Positions 13,800 through 21,699 are shown, counted from the stretch's first letter. The stretch: 26,546 nt of DNA from DASRHY01 sp046765875 (GCA_046765875.1 JBKPSJ010000290.1:1-26546); one strand, 5' to 3'. The notes: generated by a model from the sequence alone, not told the origin. A program made the numbers and translations.

Positions 13800-15295
13800 G
13801 GCCGCGCCAGAGCGTCGCGGGCGCCGGCTCCGGCCGAACTGGTGACCTCGCGGTCCTCGAGCAGGTGCTTGCCGAGCTGGGCCGGATCGGGGAGCTCGAC
13901 CGGGTACACCCCGTCGAAGCAGGCCCGGCACAGCTTGACCTTCGGCACCGTGCTGGCCGCGATCAGGCCGTCGAGGCTGACATAACCGAGGCTGTCGGCG
14001 CCGATCGAGCGGCAGATCTCCTCGGTGTTCAGCCCGTTCGCGATGAGCTCCGCCCGGCTGGCGAAGTCGATGCCGTAGAAGCACGGCCACTTCACCGGCG
14101 GCGCCGAGATCCGAACGTGGATCTCGCGCGCGCCCGCCTCGCGGAGCATCCGGATCACCGCCCGCTGGGTGTTGCCGCGCACGATCGTGTCGTCGATGAC
14201 CACCAGCCGCTTGCCTTCGATCACCTCGCGCAACGGGTTCAGCTTGAGCCGGATGCCGAGCTGGCGGATGGTCTGGCTGGGCTGGATGAACGTACGGCCG
14301 ACGTAGGCGTTCTTGACCAGCCCGGATCCGTACGGGATGCCGGACTCCTCGGCGTACCCGATCGCGGCCGGCGTACCGGACTCCGGGGTCGGGATCACCA
14401 GGTCGGCGTCGGCGGGGTGCTCGCGGGCCAGGATCCGGCCGAGCTCGACCCGGGTGGCGTGGACGCGGCGGCCCGAGATCTGGGTGTCCGGCCGGGCCAG
14501 GTAGACGAACTCGAACAGGCAACCCTTGGGATCGGGAGCGGCATATTTGGTCGAGCGCAGCCCGTCCTCGTCGATCGCGACGATCTCGCCGGGCTCGACC
14601 TCGCGGATGAAGCTGGCGCCCACGATGTCAAGGGCCGCGGTCTCGCTGGCGATGATCCAGCCGCGCTCCAGCCGGCCGAGCACCAGCGGTCGGATGCCCT
14701 GCGGGTCGCGGGCGCCGTACAGCGTGCCCTCGTCCATGAACACCAGGCTGAACGCGCCATGGACCCGCGGCAGCGCCTTGGCCGCGGCCTGCTCGATGGT
14801 CAGGTCCGGGTAGGCCGCCAGCATCGCGGTGAGGATGTCGGTGTCCGAGGAGGCGCCGGGGTGACCGTTGTCCTGGTCCCCGTCCAGATCCTTGGCAAGT
14901 TCGTGGGTGTTGGTCAGGTTGCCGTTGTGGGCCAGCGCGATCGACCCGGACCCGGTGGGCCGGAAGGTCGGCTGGGCGTTCGCCCAGACGCTCGAGCCGG
15001 TAGTGCTGTACCGGCAGTGACCGACCGAGATGTGCCCCTTGAGGCTGGCCAGGGTGGCCTCGTCGAAGGCCTGGCTGACCAGTCCCATGTCCTTGTAGAC
15101 CAGGATCCGGTGACCATTGCTGACCGCGATACCGGCGGACTCCTGGCCGCGGTGCTGCAGCGCGTACAGACCGAAGTAGGTCAGCTTCGCGACTTCTTCA
15201 CCTGGCGCCCAGACGCCGAAGACCCCGCAGGCGTCCTGTGGTCCGAGGTCCTGGGGATCGAGGTCATGCGTAAGACGACCATCACCACGGGGCAC
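13796..15295 (-). CDS. purF: amidophosphoribosyltransferase
   Basis: 499 aa. It transfers the glutamine amide to PRPP, the first committed step of purine synthesis. A 22-residue propeptide precedes Cys23 in DACGVFGVW, the N-terminal nucleophile exposed by self-cleavage. The glutaminase domain (23-250) has the HCRYSTTG and HNGNLTN motifs. The PRPP site is VVIDDTIVRGNTQ. Cysteines in KGCLFEFVYL, WPCFYGIDF and LCRACFDG match the 4Fe-4S ligands of the B. subtilis-type enzyme. The GTG at 15295 has no Shine-Dalgarno but a TAGACT 7 nt upstream, so a leaderless mRNA is likely. It overlaps purM by 4 nt. Confidence 0.98.
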   Translation of the reverse strand: MPRGDGRLTHDLDPQDLGPQDACGVFGVWAPGEEVAKLTYFGLYALQHRGQESAGIAVSNGHRILVYKDMGLVSQAFDEATLASLKGHISVGHCRYSTTGSSVWANAQPTFRPTGSGSIALAHNGNLTNTHELAKDLDGDQDNGHPGASSDTDILTAMLAAYPDLTIEQAAAKALPRVHGAFSLVFMDEGTLYGARDPQGIRPLVLGRLERGWIIASETAALDIVGASFIREVEPGEIVAIDEDGLRSTKYAAPDPKGCLFEFVYLARPDTQISGRRVHATRVELGRILAREHPADADLVIPTPESGTPAAIGYAEESGIPYGSGLVKNAYVGRTFIQPSQTIRQLGIRLKLNPLREVIEGKRLVVIDDTIVRGNTQRAVIRMLREAGAREIHVRISAPPVKWPCFYGIDFASRAELIANGLNTEEICRSIGADSLGYVSLDGLIAASTVPKVKLCRACFDGVYPVELPDPAQLGKHLLEDREVTSSAGAGARDALARP

Positions 15296-15302
15296 GGCGC
15301 AC

Positions 15303-15308
15303 AGTCTA
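15303..15308 (-). promoter_or_regulatory. predicted -10 (TAGACT) of leaderless purF
   Basis: TAGACT on the minus strand is 7 nt from the purF GTG. No Shine-Dalgarno lies between. No convincing -35 is seen; the 14-bp repeats lie just upstream. Confidence 0.5.
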
Positions 15309-15322
15309 CGGGAGCGCCGACG

Positions 15323-15364
15323 ACTATCAGGAAACGACCATCAGAAAACAACTACCAGCAGACG
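15323..15364. repeat. three imperfect 14-bp direct repeats upstream of purF
   Basis: Units start at 15323, 15337 and 15351: ACTATCAGGAAACG, ACCATCAGAAAACA and ACTACCAGCAGACG. Units 2 and 3 each match unit 1 at 11 of 14 positions. They lie just upstream of the purF -10, are AT-richer than their surroundings, and the last overlaps the 3' end of the small peptide gene. They could be binding sites for a purine regulator. Confidence 0.45.
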
Positions 15365-15471
15365 GCGCAGGGGTGGTCGTCCGGGTTGTGTCCGGCCGCC
15401 CCGGCGGGCGCGGCACTGAGCCCGACGGCGAGCAACGCGGCCGCGAACACCAAGCCCATCCGCTTGAGCAT
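15352..15471 (-). CDS. 39-aa secreted Cys-X-X-Cys peptide
   Basis: 39 aa. A Lys-Arg start (MLKRMG) and a hydrophobic core (LVFAAALLAVGLSA) end at an Ala-rich cleavage region (PAGAAG), forming a textbook signal peptide. The mature part is only about 13-14 residues, ending GHNPDDHPCAVCW. Two His, two Asp and a terminal CxxC-W could bind metal, form a disulfide or serve as a signal. AAGGA lies about 8 nt before the ATG and a promoter is visible at 15512-15541. It is divergent from a TrmB/LuxR-type regulator and stops 57 bp before the purF start. I recognise no family. Confidence 0.75.
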   Translation of the reverse strand: MLKRMGLVFAAALLAVGLSAAPAGAAGHNPDDHPCAVCW

Positions 15472-15511
15472 GGTGGTTCCTTCCGAGAGCACAGCAGTGA
15501 ACTTCCAGTGG

Positions 15512-15541
15512 ACCCTAACGGCGCTGGAGAACGAATGTCGA
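15512..15541 (-). promoter_or_regulatory. predicted promoter of the secreted-peptide gene
   Basis: On the minus strand: TCGACA (15541-15536), an 18-nt spacer and TAGGGT (15517-15512). The predicted start near 15505 gives a leader of about 34 nt with a Shine-Dalgarno. Confidence 0.5.
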
Positions 15542-15547
15542 TACCCT
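15542..15547 (+). promoter_or_regulatory. predicted -10 (TACCCT) of the divergent regulator
   Basis: TACCCT directly abuts the -35 of the opposing peptide promoter, so binding of polymerase or of the regulator here would affect both genes. No good -35 is seen. Confidence 0.35.
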
Positions 15548-15580
15548 CGGTCCGGGACGCTGACAACGAAGGGCATTGTG

Positions 15581-16564
15581 ATGCTGGAACCGCTGGGGGT
15601 CGACGGGGCCACGCTGGCGGTCTATACCGCGTTGCTACGGGATCCTGAGTCCACGCCGGAGCAGCTCGCCGACCTGATCGGCGCCCGGCCGGACGAGGTC
15701 GTCAAGGTGCTGGACCGGCTGCGCGAGCTCGAGCTGCTGATCCCCACCTGGACCACGCAGGATCACGAGCACGCGGTCCATCCGCGGATCGGCCTGGGCA
15801 TCCTGGCCCAGCGCCGCCGTGCCGAGATCGAGCACACCCTCGCCGAGCTCGCGTCCGCCGAGGCCGACGCGGAGAAACTGGCCGAGCAGTACAACGAGCT
15901 CCTGGTCGCCCGTACCAGCGCCGAGATGGAGATCCTCGAGGGCCGGCAGCGGGCGTCGCGGCGGATCGAGGCGCTCGCCGTCAACGCGAAGTCGAGTTTC
16001 TGGTGCCTGCTCCCGGCCCAGATGCCGGACAAGAGCCCGCCGCCGGAGGAGTCGCCGGATCGCAAGCTGCTGGAACGCGGCATCCGGACGAAGTTCACCT
16101 ACCTGGACAGCATGGCGGCGTCCAAGTCGGGCCTGGAGTACTGCAAGTGGGTGCACGAGCTCGGCGGCGAGGTGCGCTCGACGCCGACGCTGCCCATGCG
16201 GCTGGTGATCATCGACGAGGAGCTGGTGATCATGCCGCTCGACCCGAAGGACCACAACGCGGGCGCCGTCATCCATCGCAGTCCCCCGGTCATCGCGCTG
16301 GCGATCTCGCTGTTCGAGGTCTACTGGTCGCGGGCCACGAACATCTTCGAGGCCGACGACCTGGCCAATGAGGAGCCGCTCACCTCGCAGGAGACCGAGA
16401 TCCTGCGGCTGTTGTCCGGCGGCGCCAAGGACGAGCAGGTCGCACGGCTGCTCGGCATCTCGCTGCGTACGGCCCGCCGGATCACCGCGGGCCTCGCCGA
16501 GCGCGTCGACGCGGGCAGCCGGTTCGAGTTGGGCGTCGCCGCCGCCAAGCGGGGCTGGGTCTAG
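15581..16564 (+). CDS. transcriptional regulator, TrmB-like N-terminus and LuxR-type HTH
   Basis: 327 aa. Residues about 1-70 form a winged-helix TrmB-like domain (ATLAVYTALLRDPESTPEQL, ARPDEVVKVLDRLRELELL). A long coiled coil follows (about 85-130). The middle domain (about 140-250) resembles the phospholipase-D-like sensor part of TrmB-type regulators. The C-terminal LuxR/GerE helix-turn-helix (about 265-327) reads LTSQETEILRLLSGGAKDEQ, then LGISLRTARRITAGL. Two DNA-binding domains in one chain is typical of a large actinobacterial group with mostly unknown ligands. GAAGGG lies 7 nt before the ATG. It is divergent from the secreted peptide, which is a possible target or ligand, and convergent with pntB 5 bp away. 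Confidence 0.88.
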   Translation: MLEPLGVDGATLAVYTALLRDPESTPEQLADLIGARPDEVVKVLDRLRELELLIPTWTTQDHEHAVHPRIGLGILAQRRRAEIEHTLAELASAEADAEKLAEQYNELLVARTSAEMEILEGRQRASRRIEALAVNAKSSFWCLLPAQMPDKSPPPEESPDRKLLERGIRTKFTYLDSMAASKSGLEYCKWVHELGGEVRSTPTLPMRLVIIDEELVIMPLDPKDHNAGAVIHRSPPVIALAISLFEVYWSRATNIFEADDLANEEPLTSQETEILRLLSGGAKDEQVARLLGISLRTARRITAGLAERVDAGSRFELGVAAAKRGWV

Positions 16565-16569
16565 CCCGC

Positions 16570-17946
16570 TCAGATCGACTTGACGGCGGCGAGGAGCTTG
16601 GCCAGCGAGTCGCGGGCGTCGCCGAACAGCAGCGTGGTCTTCGGGTCGTAGAGCAACTCGTTCTCGATGCCGGCGAAGCCGGGCCGCATCGACCGCTTCA
16701 GGAAGATGACCCGCTTGGCCTCGTCGGCGTTGAGGATCGGCATGCCGTAGATCGGCGCACCCGGCTCCGTCCGCGCGGCCGGGTTGACCACGTCGTTCGC
16801 GCCGACCACAAGCGCCACGTCGGCCTGCTTGAAGTCGCCGTTGATGTCGTCCATCTCGCGCAACTGCTCGTACGGCACCTGGGCCTCGGCCAGCAGTACG
16901 TTCATGTGGCCCGGCATCCGGCCGGCCACCGGGTGGATCGCGTAGTCGACCGAGACCCCGCGCTGCTGCAGTACCTCGACCAGGTCGCGCAGGGTGTGCT
17001 GCGCCTGCGCGACGGCCAATCCGTACCCGGGCACGATGATGACCTTCTGCGCGTACCCGAGCACGATCGCCACGTCGTCCGGCTGGCCCGAGATCACCGG
17101 CCGATCCGATGTTGTAGTCGAGCCCAGCGTCGATCCGCCGCGGACCGCGCCGAACAGGATGTTGAACAGCGACCGGCCCATCGCGTCGGCCATCAGCTTG
17201 GTCAGCAACGTACCGGCGGCGCCGACGAGGGTGCCGGCCACCAGCAGCAGCGTGTTCGACAGCACGTAGCCGCCGGCCGCGACGGTCAGGCCGGTGAACG
17301 CGTTGAGCAGCGAGATGACGATCGGTACGTCGGCCCCGCCCACCGGCAGCACCAGCAGTACGCCCACCAGCAGGCCGACCAGGCACAACAGCACGCCCAC
17401 CCACACCCGCGGGTCGGACACCAGCCAGACGGCCAGCGCGATGCCGCCGACCACACCGGCGACGAACAGCACCGGCAGCAGGAGGAACGTCACCGGCCGG
17501 GTGGTCATCAGCTCCTGCAGCTTGGCGAACGTCACCGCCGAGCCGGCGAAGCTGATCGAGCCGACCAGGATCGTGAACGCGGTGGCGATCGCGGCGACCG
17601 TCTTGTTCTCGGCGGTGTCGAGATGGCTGACCTCGAGCAGCGCGACCAACGCGGCCGCGCCGCCGCCGACGCCGTTGAACAGGGCAACGAGCTGTGGCAT
17701 CTGGGTCATCTGCACCCGGCGCGAGCCCACGGCGCCGATACCGGTACCGATACCGATCGCGATCAGGATCGGCACCAGATGGTCCGGCTTGTATGCCAGG
17801 AAGGTGACGACCACGGCCAGCACCGCACCGGCGGCGCCGATCAGGTTGCCGAACCGCGCGGACCGCGGCGACGACAGCGCCTTGAGCGCGATGATGAAGC
17901 AGACCGCGGCGACCAGGTACGCCAGGTACGCCCAGGTGGGGATCAC
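16570..17946 (-). CDS. pntB: NAD(P) transhydrogenase subunit beta
   Basis: 458 aa. The N-terminal half (1-270) carries about nine membrane helices (for example YLAYLVAAVCFIIALKAL). The C-terminal NADP(H)-binding domain III begins near 280 and includes VIIVPGYGLAVAQAQH, HPVAGRMPGHMNVLLAEA, GANDVVNPAA and GMPILNADEAKRVIFLKRSM. It couples hydride transfer from NADH to NADP+ with proton entry, supplying NADPH. The GTG at 17946 overlaps the stop of pntAB (GTGA). It is the last gene of the three-subunit operon and ends 5 bp from the convergent regulator. Confidence 0.98.
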   Translation of the reverse strand: MIPTWAYLAYLVAAVCFIIALKALSSPRSARFGNLIGAAGAVLAVVVTFLAYKPDHLVPILIAIGIGTGIGAVGSRRVQMTQMPQLVALFNGVGGGAAALVALLEVSHLDTAENKTVAAIATAFTILVGSISFAGSAVTFAKLQELMTTRPVTFLLLPVLFVAGVVGGIALAVWLVSDPRVWVGVLLCLVGLLVGVLLVLPVGGADVPIVISLLNAFTGLTVAAGGYVLSNTLLLVAGTLVGAAGTLLTKLMADAMGRSLFNILFGAVRGGSTLGSTTTSDRPVISGQPDDVAIVLGYAQKVIIVPGYGLAVAQAQHTLRDLVEVLQQRGVSVDYAIHPVAGRMPGHMNVLLAEAQVPYEQLREMDDINGDFKQADVALVVGANDVVNPAARTEPGAPIYGMPILNADEAKRVIFLKRSMRPGFAGIENELLYDPKTTLLFGDARDSLAKLLAAVKSI

Positions 17947-18254
17947 CGGCCGATCTCCTTCGGCACCGTCGGCTTGCGGCGGCCGCGGAACATCTCCAGC
18001 ATCCGGTCGGTGACGACGAACCCGCCGACCATGTTCAGCGTCGCGAGCAGTACGGCGAGCAGGCCGACGGTCACCTCGAGAGCGCCCTTCGCCTCACCGG
18101 TAGCGATGATCGCGCCGACCAGGATGACGCCATGGATCGCGTTCGCGCCGGACATCAGCGGGGTGTGCAGCGTCGAGGAGACCTTGCTGATCACCTCGAC
18201 GCCGACGAACGCGCTGAGCACGAAGATCGTCAGCAACGCAATGGATTGGCTCAT
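17943..18254 (-). CDS. pntAB: NAD(P) transhydrogenase subunit alpha part 2 (membrane)
   Basis: 103 aa, three or four membrane helices: ALLTIFVLSAFVGVEVISKV, AIHGVILVGAIIATG and VTVGLLAVLLATLNMVGGFVV. It corresponds to the membrane tail of the E. coli alpha subunit, split off as a separate gene as in many actinobacteria and alphaproteobacteria. The conserved stretch VSSTLHTPLMSGANAIHG is present. It shares 4-nt overlaps with both neighbours. Confidence 0.97.
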   Translation of the reverse strand: MSQSIALLTIFVLSAFVGVEVISKVSSTLHTPLMSGANAIHGVILVGAIIATGEAKGALEVTVGLLAVLLATLNMVGGFVVTDRMLEMFRGRRKPTVPKEIGR

Positions 18255-19378
18255 GACGGCCGCTCTCCTCGCAGCAGGTCACGGGTGGGCCCGTGCAGTA
18301 CCTCTCCGTCGTGGGTGACGCAGCAGCCGGCGACGATCTCGTCGCCGAAATCGGGGTCGAACGATCCTTCGCGGGTCAGCAAAGTGATCAGGTTGACGAC
18401 GTTCTGCGCGTACAGCCTGCTGGCCGGCGAGGCCATCTGGCTGGCTACGTTCGCGCCGCCCCACAGTAGGACGCCGTTGTGATTGAGCTCGACGCCAGGC
18501 ACCGTGCCCTCCACGTTGCCGCCGGACTCGGCGGCCAGGTCGATGACGACCGAGCCCGGCCGCATCTGCTCGACCATGGCCTGGGTCACCAGCAGTGGGG
18601 CCTTGCGGCCCGGCACCGCCGCGGTGGTGATCAGCGCGTCGGCGGCGGCGACGTACGGCGCCAGCAGCTCGCGCTGCCGTAGCGAACGCTCCTGCGTCAT
18701 CTCACGGGCATAGCCGCCTGCGCCTTCGAGGGTGTCCAGCCCGAGGTCGATCGGCTGCGCGCCCATCGACGCGATCTCCTCTGCCGCGGCGGCGCGGACG
18801 TCGTACGCCTTGACGACGGCGCCGAGGCGCTTGGCGGTCGCGATCGCCTGCAACCCGGCGACACCGGCGCCGAGTACGACGACCTGCGCGGGCGGGACAG
18901 TCCCCGCGGCGGTCATGTTCAGCGGGAAGAACCGGGGCAGCCGCTCGGCGGCAACGATCGCGGCCCGGTATCCGGCCACCAGGGCCTGCGACGACAGCGC
19001 GTCCATGGACTGGGCCCGGGAGATCCGCGGGATCAGCTCCATCGCGAACGCGGTCAGCTTGGCTGTCGCGGCGGACCGGATCGTGGTCGGCGGATCGGTC
19101 GGCAGGAAGGAGATCAGCGCGGTCCCGGCCCGAAGCCGAGAGATCCGCTCGCGCTCCAGCGGCTGGACCGACGCGATGATCGTGGCGTTGTGGTCGGCCC
19201 CCCAGGCGACCTCGGCGCCGGCGTCGCGGTAGTCGTCGTCGGAGTACAGTGCCCGCTCGCCGGCGCCCGGCTCGACGGCGAGGTCGTAGCCCAGGGTGCG
19301 AAGTTTTTCGACCAGCTCGGGCACCACCGCGACCCGATGCTCGCCCTGCCGGTTCTCCCGGACGACTGCGATCTTCAC
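18251..19378 (-). CDS. pntAA: NAD(P) transhydrogenase subunit alpha part 1 (NAD-binding)
   Basis: 375 aa, soluble NAD(H)-binding domain I. The alanine-dehydrogenase-like fold is shown by RENRQGEHRVAVVPELVEKL and GYDLAVEPGAGE near the N-terminus. The Rossmann motif VVLGAGVAGLQAIATAKRLG lies at about 167-186, followed by VKAYDVRAAAAEEI. The conserved RQRELLAPYVAAADALITTA and VVIDLAAESGGNVEGT also appear. The GTG at 19378 has TAGGTT 7 nt upstream and no clear Shine-Dalgarno, so it is probably leaderless. It is first gene of the operon and overlaps pntAB by 4 nt. Confidence 0.98.
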   Translation of the reverse strand: MKIAVVRENRQGEHRVAVVPELVEKLRTLGYDLAVEPGAGERALYSDDDYRDAGAEVAWGADHNATIIASVQPLERERISRLRAGTALISFLPTDPPTTIRSAATAKLTAFAMELIPRISRAQSMDALSSQALVAGYRAAIVAAERLPRFFPLNMTAAGTVPPAQVVVLGAGVAGLQAIATAKRLGAVVKAYDVRAAAAEEIASMGAQPIDLGLDTLEGAGGYAREMTQERSLRQRELLAPYVAAADALITTAAVPGRKAPLLVTQAMVEQMRPGSVVIDLAAESGGNVEGTVPGVELNHNGVLLWGGANVASQMASPASRLYAQNVVNLITLLTREGSFDPDFGDEIVAGCCVTHDGEVLHGPTRDLLRGERPS

Positions 19379-19385
19379 CCGCCGA

Positions 19386-19391
19386 AACCTA
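19386..19391 (-). promoter_or_regulatory. predicted -10 (TAGGTT) of leaderless pntAA
   Basis: TAGGTT on the minus strand lies 7 nt before the pntAA GTG. The promoter is downstream of the 23-bp inverted repeat, which should insulate it from the peptidase gene. Confidence 0.5.
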
Positions 19392-19434
19392 TGCCAACAC
19401 TCGCTCGCGTCGCCACCGGCCCTTCACCCACCTT

Positions 19435-19519
19435 CCGATCATTGGACCCAAATGGTCGGCAAGCCCAGCCTGCCTGCACCGGGAAGCACCGCGGCTGACC
19501 ATTTGGGTCCAATGATCGG
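19435..19519. repeat. perfect 23-bp inverted repeat after the peptidase gene
   Basis: The left arm 19435-19457 and right arm 19497-19519 are exact reverse complements (core GATCATTGGACCCAAATGGTC's first 14 bases read GATCATTGGACCCA). A G-T pair and two more pairs extend the stem inward, leaving a loop of about 33 nt. The arms are clearly AT-richer than the flanks. The right arm touches the peptidase stop codon (19520-19522), so on that mRNA the hairpin begins right after translation ends. The simplest reading is a strong terminator; a palindromic mobile element is the alternative. Confidence 0.85.
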
Positions 19520-20869
19520 TCAGGGGGTGGCGAGATTGCGGAGCAGATGGGCCTCGGCGAGGCATACCTTGGTGAACTCGGCCAAGTGCAGTCCCTCGTC
19601 GATCCCGTGCGCCCGGGTGTCCGGATCCTCGACCCCGGTGACCAGTATGGCCGCGTCCGGGTAGGCGTTGATGAACTCGGCCACGAACGGGATCGTCCCG
19701 CCGATGCCGATGTCGACCGGCTTGACCCCCCACGCGGTCTCGAACGCCGACCGGGCCGCGTCGTACGCCGGACCGCTGGAGTTGACCGCGAACGGCTGGC
19801 CGACCTCGAAGTGGCCGACCTCGACCGCAGCACCCCAGGGCGTGTTGTTCTCCAGATGCGCGACCAATGCGTCCTTGGCCTTCTCGGCGTCGTCGCCCGG
19901 TGCCACCCGTAGGCTGACCTTCGCCCGTGCCACCGGGATCAGGGTGTTGCTCGCGTCGGTCACCCTCGGAGCGTCGATCGCGATCACCGAGATCGCCGGC
20001 CGGGCCCAGATCCGGTCCATCAACGATCCGGAACCGACCAGCTTGACGCCGTCCAGTACGGCGGCCTCCTCGCGCAGGCGCTGCTCGGAGTAGTTCAGGT
20101 CCGCCGCCCGGCCGGCATGCAATCCGTCGACCGCGACGTCGCCGGTGTCGGTGTGCAGCGTCGCCAGCAGCCGGCACAACGCCGAGAGCGCGTCCGGCAC
20201 CGGACCGCCGTACAGGCCGGAGTGCACGGCGTGGTCGAGGGTGCGGACCTCGACCACACAGTTGACCAGGCCGCGCAGAGTCGTGGTCAGTGCCGGCTGG
20301 CCGATCGCCCAATTGGTGGAGTCGGCGATCACGATCGCGTCCGCGGCGAGCATGTCACGGTGGTCGGCGAGCAACTGCCGGATCGTCGGCGAACCGATCT
20401 CCTCCTCTCCCTCGACGAAGACCGTCACCCCGACCGCCAAATCGTTGCCCAGGGCACGTATTGCGGCGAGGTGGGCGGCGATACCGGCCTTGTCGTCGGC
20501 GGCGCCTCGCCCGTACAGCCGCCCGTCCCGCTCCGTCGGCTCGAACGGTGCCGACGTCCACTGCGTCACGTCACCGGTCGGCTGGACGTCGTGATGGGCG
20601 TACAGCAGGACGGTCGGCTTCCCGGCCGGCGCGGCCTTTCGGGCGATCACGGCGGGCGCACCCTGGACGCCGTCCTGGACCGCGCTCACGATCTGGACCT
20701 CGAACCCCTCGGCCTCGAACAACGCCGCGGTGGCCTCGGCCGCCGCCTGCACGTCGCCGTTGTGCGCGGGATCGGCGCTCACCGACGGGATCCGGACGAG
20801 CCGGTCCAGGTCCGCTCGCACCGATGGCAGCACGCGTTCGACAGCTTCAGCGAGATTCTCGGCATCCAT
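19520..20869 (-). CDS. M20 family metallopeptidase (dipeptidase-like)
   Basis: 449 aa. The dizinc site is complete: H92 in AHHDVQP, D125 in GRGAADDKAG, the Glu pair in EGEEEIGS (about 153-160), D183 in IADSTN, and the final His in DTRAHGIDEGL (about 424). A dimerisation lid domain (about 205-320) has the DHAVHSGLYGG loop. The family hydrolyses dipeptides, carnosine-like or cysteinyl-glycine-like substrates. The cytosolic location is indicated by lack of a signal peptide. The ATG has TACGGT 7 nt upstream and only a poorly placed GAGG, so a leaderless mRNA is likely. A 23-bp inverted repeat follows the stop. Confidence 0.95.
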   Translation of the reverse strand: MDAENLAEAVERVLPSVRADLDRLVRIPSVSADPAHNGDVQAAAEATAALFEAEGFEVQIVSAVQDGVQGAPAVIARKAAPAGKPTVLLYAHHDVQPTGDVTQWTSAPFEPTERDGRLYGRGAADDKAGIAAHLAAIRALGNDLAVGVTVFVEGEEEIGSPTIRQLLADHRDMLAADAIVIADSTNWAIGQPALTTTLRGLVNCVVEVRTLDHAVHSGLYGGPVPDALSALCRLLATLHTDTGDVAVDGLHAGRAADLNYSEQRLREEAAVLDGVKLVGSGSLMDRIWARPAISVIAIDAPRVTDASNTLIPVARAKVSLRVAPGDDAEKAKDALVAHLENNTPWGAAVEVGHFEVGQPFAVNSSGPAYDAARSAFETAWGVKPVDIGIGGTIPFVAEFINAYPDAAILVTGVEDPDTRAHGIDEGLHLAEFTKVCLAEAHLLRNLATP

Positions 20870-20876
20870 GCCTCAT

Positions 20877-20882
20877 ACCGTA
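20877..20882 (-). promoter_or_regulatory. predicted -10 (TACGGT) of leaderless peptidase start
   Basis: TACGGT on the minus strand lies 7 nt before the peptidase ATG. The adjacent GAGG is only 1 nt from the ATG, too near to be a good ribosome site. Confidence 0.45.
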
Positions 20883-20955
20883 CGGTGCCGCCCTATCAGC
20901 CGGACGTCGGATTCCGCTGGGGTGGCAACGTCGTCATCTGGAATGGTGATGGGTC

Positions 20956-21681
20956 ATGGCCGCGGAACAGATGTTGTTGTTGATTCACGGACTGGGCGCG
21001 ACCGGGCGCGTCTGGGACGGATGGGGGAAGTTGCTGGATGACCGGCGTCCGGATCGCTGGCTGGCGCCGGATCTGCCGGGGCACGGATCGGCGCCGACGC
21101 AGGAGGTCTACAGCTTCGCCTCGATGGCCGAGGGACTCGCCGAGGGCCTGGACAAGGACGTCGGGTACGTGATCCTCGGGCATTCGCTCGGCGGGGTGGT
21201 CGGACTCCAGCTGGCCGCCGGCCGGTACGGCGTACAGGTGGACGTCGTCTTCGGCCTGGGCATCAAGGTGGAGTGGTCCGACGACGAGTTGACGCGGGCG
21301 CAGAGCATGGCGGACCGGCCGGTTGAATGGTTCGACACCAGGGGCGAGGCGGCGCAGCGCTATCTCAAGGTCGCCGGGCTGACCGGGGTGATCGGGCCCG
21401 AGGACGAGTCGGTCGACGCCGGCCTCCGGTCCGAGGACGGGCGCTGGCGGCTGGCCATGGACCCGCGGACGTTCGGGGTCGGGCGGCCGGACATGCGCCG
21501 GCTGATCGACGAGAGCCGGGCCCAGGTGGTGCTGGCCCGTGGTGAGCACGACCCTATGAACACCGACCGCCAACTGGCCGGTCTGCACACGAACGTGGTG
21601 ACCCTGCCGCGACTGGGGCACAACGCCCATGTCGAGGATCCGGCGACGGTCCTGCGCCTGCTCAACGCGCGGATCCGCTAG
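20956..21681 (+). CDS. alpha/beta hydrolase
   Basis: 241 aa. The oxyanion motif LLIHGLGATGRVW, the nucleophile elbow GHSLGG with Ser77, the acid in ARGEHDPM and the His in RLGHNAHVEDP give a complete catalytic triad. The cap region is short. The substrate is unknown; ester, lactone or epoxide cleavage are all possible. It starts 86 bp from the divergent peptidase. GGTGATGGG lies before the ATG but is not a clear Shine-Dalgarno. The LytS-type kinase starts 18 bp downstream and may be partly co-transcribed. Confidence 0.92.
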   Translation: MAAEQMLLLIHGLGATGRVWDGWGKLLDDRRPDRWLAPDLPGHGSAPTQEVYSFASMAEGLAEGLDKDVGYVILGHSLGGVVGLQLAAGRYGVQVDVVFGLGIKVEWSDDELTRAQSMADRPVEWFDTRGEAAQRYLKVAGLTGVIGPEDESVDAGLRSEDGRWRLAMDPRTFGVGRPDMRRLIDESRAQVVLARGEHDPMNTDRQLAGLHTNVVTLPRLGHNAHVEDPATVLRLLNARIR

Positions 21682-21687
21682 ACCGAC

Positions 21688-21693
21688 TACCGT
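21688..21693 (+). promoter_or_regulatory. predicted -10 (TACCGT) of leaderless LytS-type kinase
   Basis: TACCGT lies 6 nt before the GTG at 21700, within the 18-bp gap after the hydrolase. No Shine-Dalgarno is seen. Confidence 0.4.
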
Positions 21694-21699
21694 CGGGAT

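Noticed and set aside
15296..15351. Purine riboswitch upstream of purF
   Set aside because: The gap is only 56 bp, no aptamer motif is visible, and the purF start appears leaderless.
13865..15580. Very long plus-strand open frame opposite purF, joined to the regulator frame
   Set aside because: It is antisense to purF, whose motifs are unmistakable. Long empty frames are expected at this GC content. Only the part from 15581 is a gene.
15635..18318. Long antisense open frames over the regulator and the pnt operon
   Set aside because: Low-complexity Arg/Gly/Asp-rich translations with no domain, opposite well-supported genes.
19435..19519. 23-bp inverted repeat considered as ends of an insertion sequence
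   Set aside because: Only 39 bp lies between the arms, with no transposase and no target-site duplication seen.
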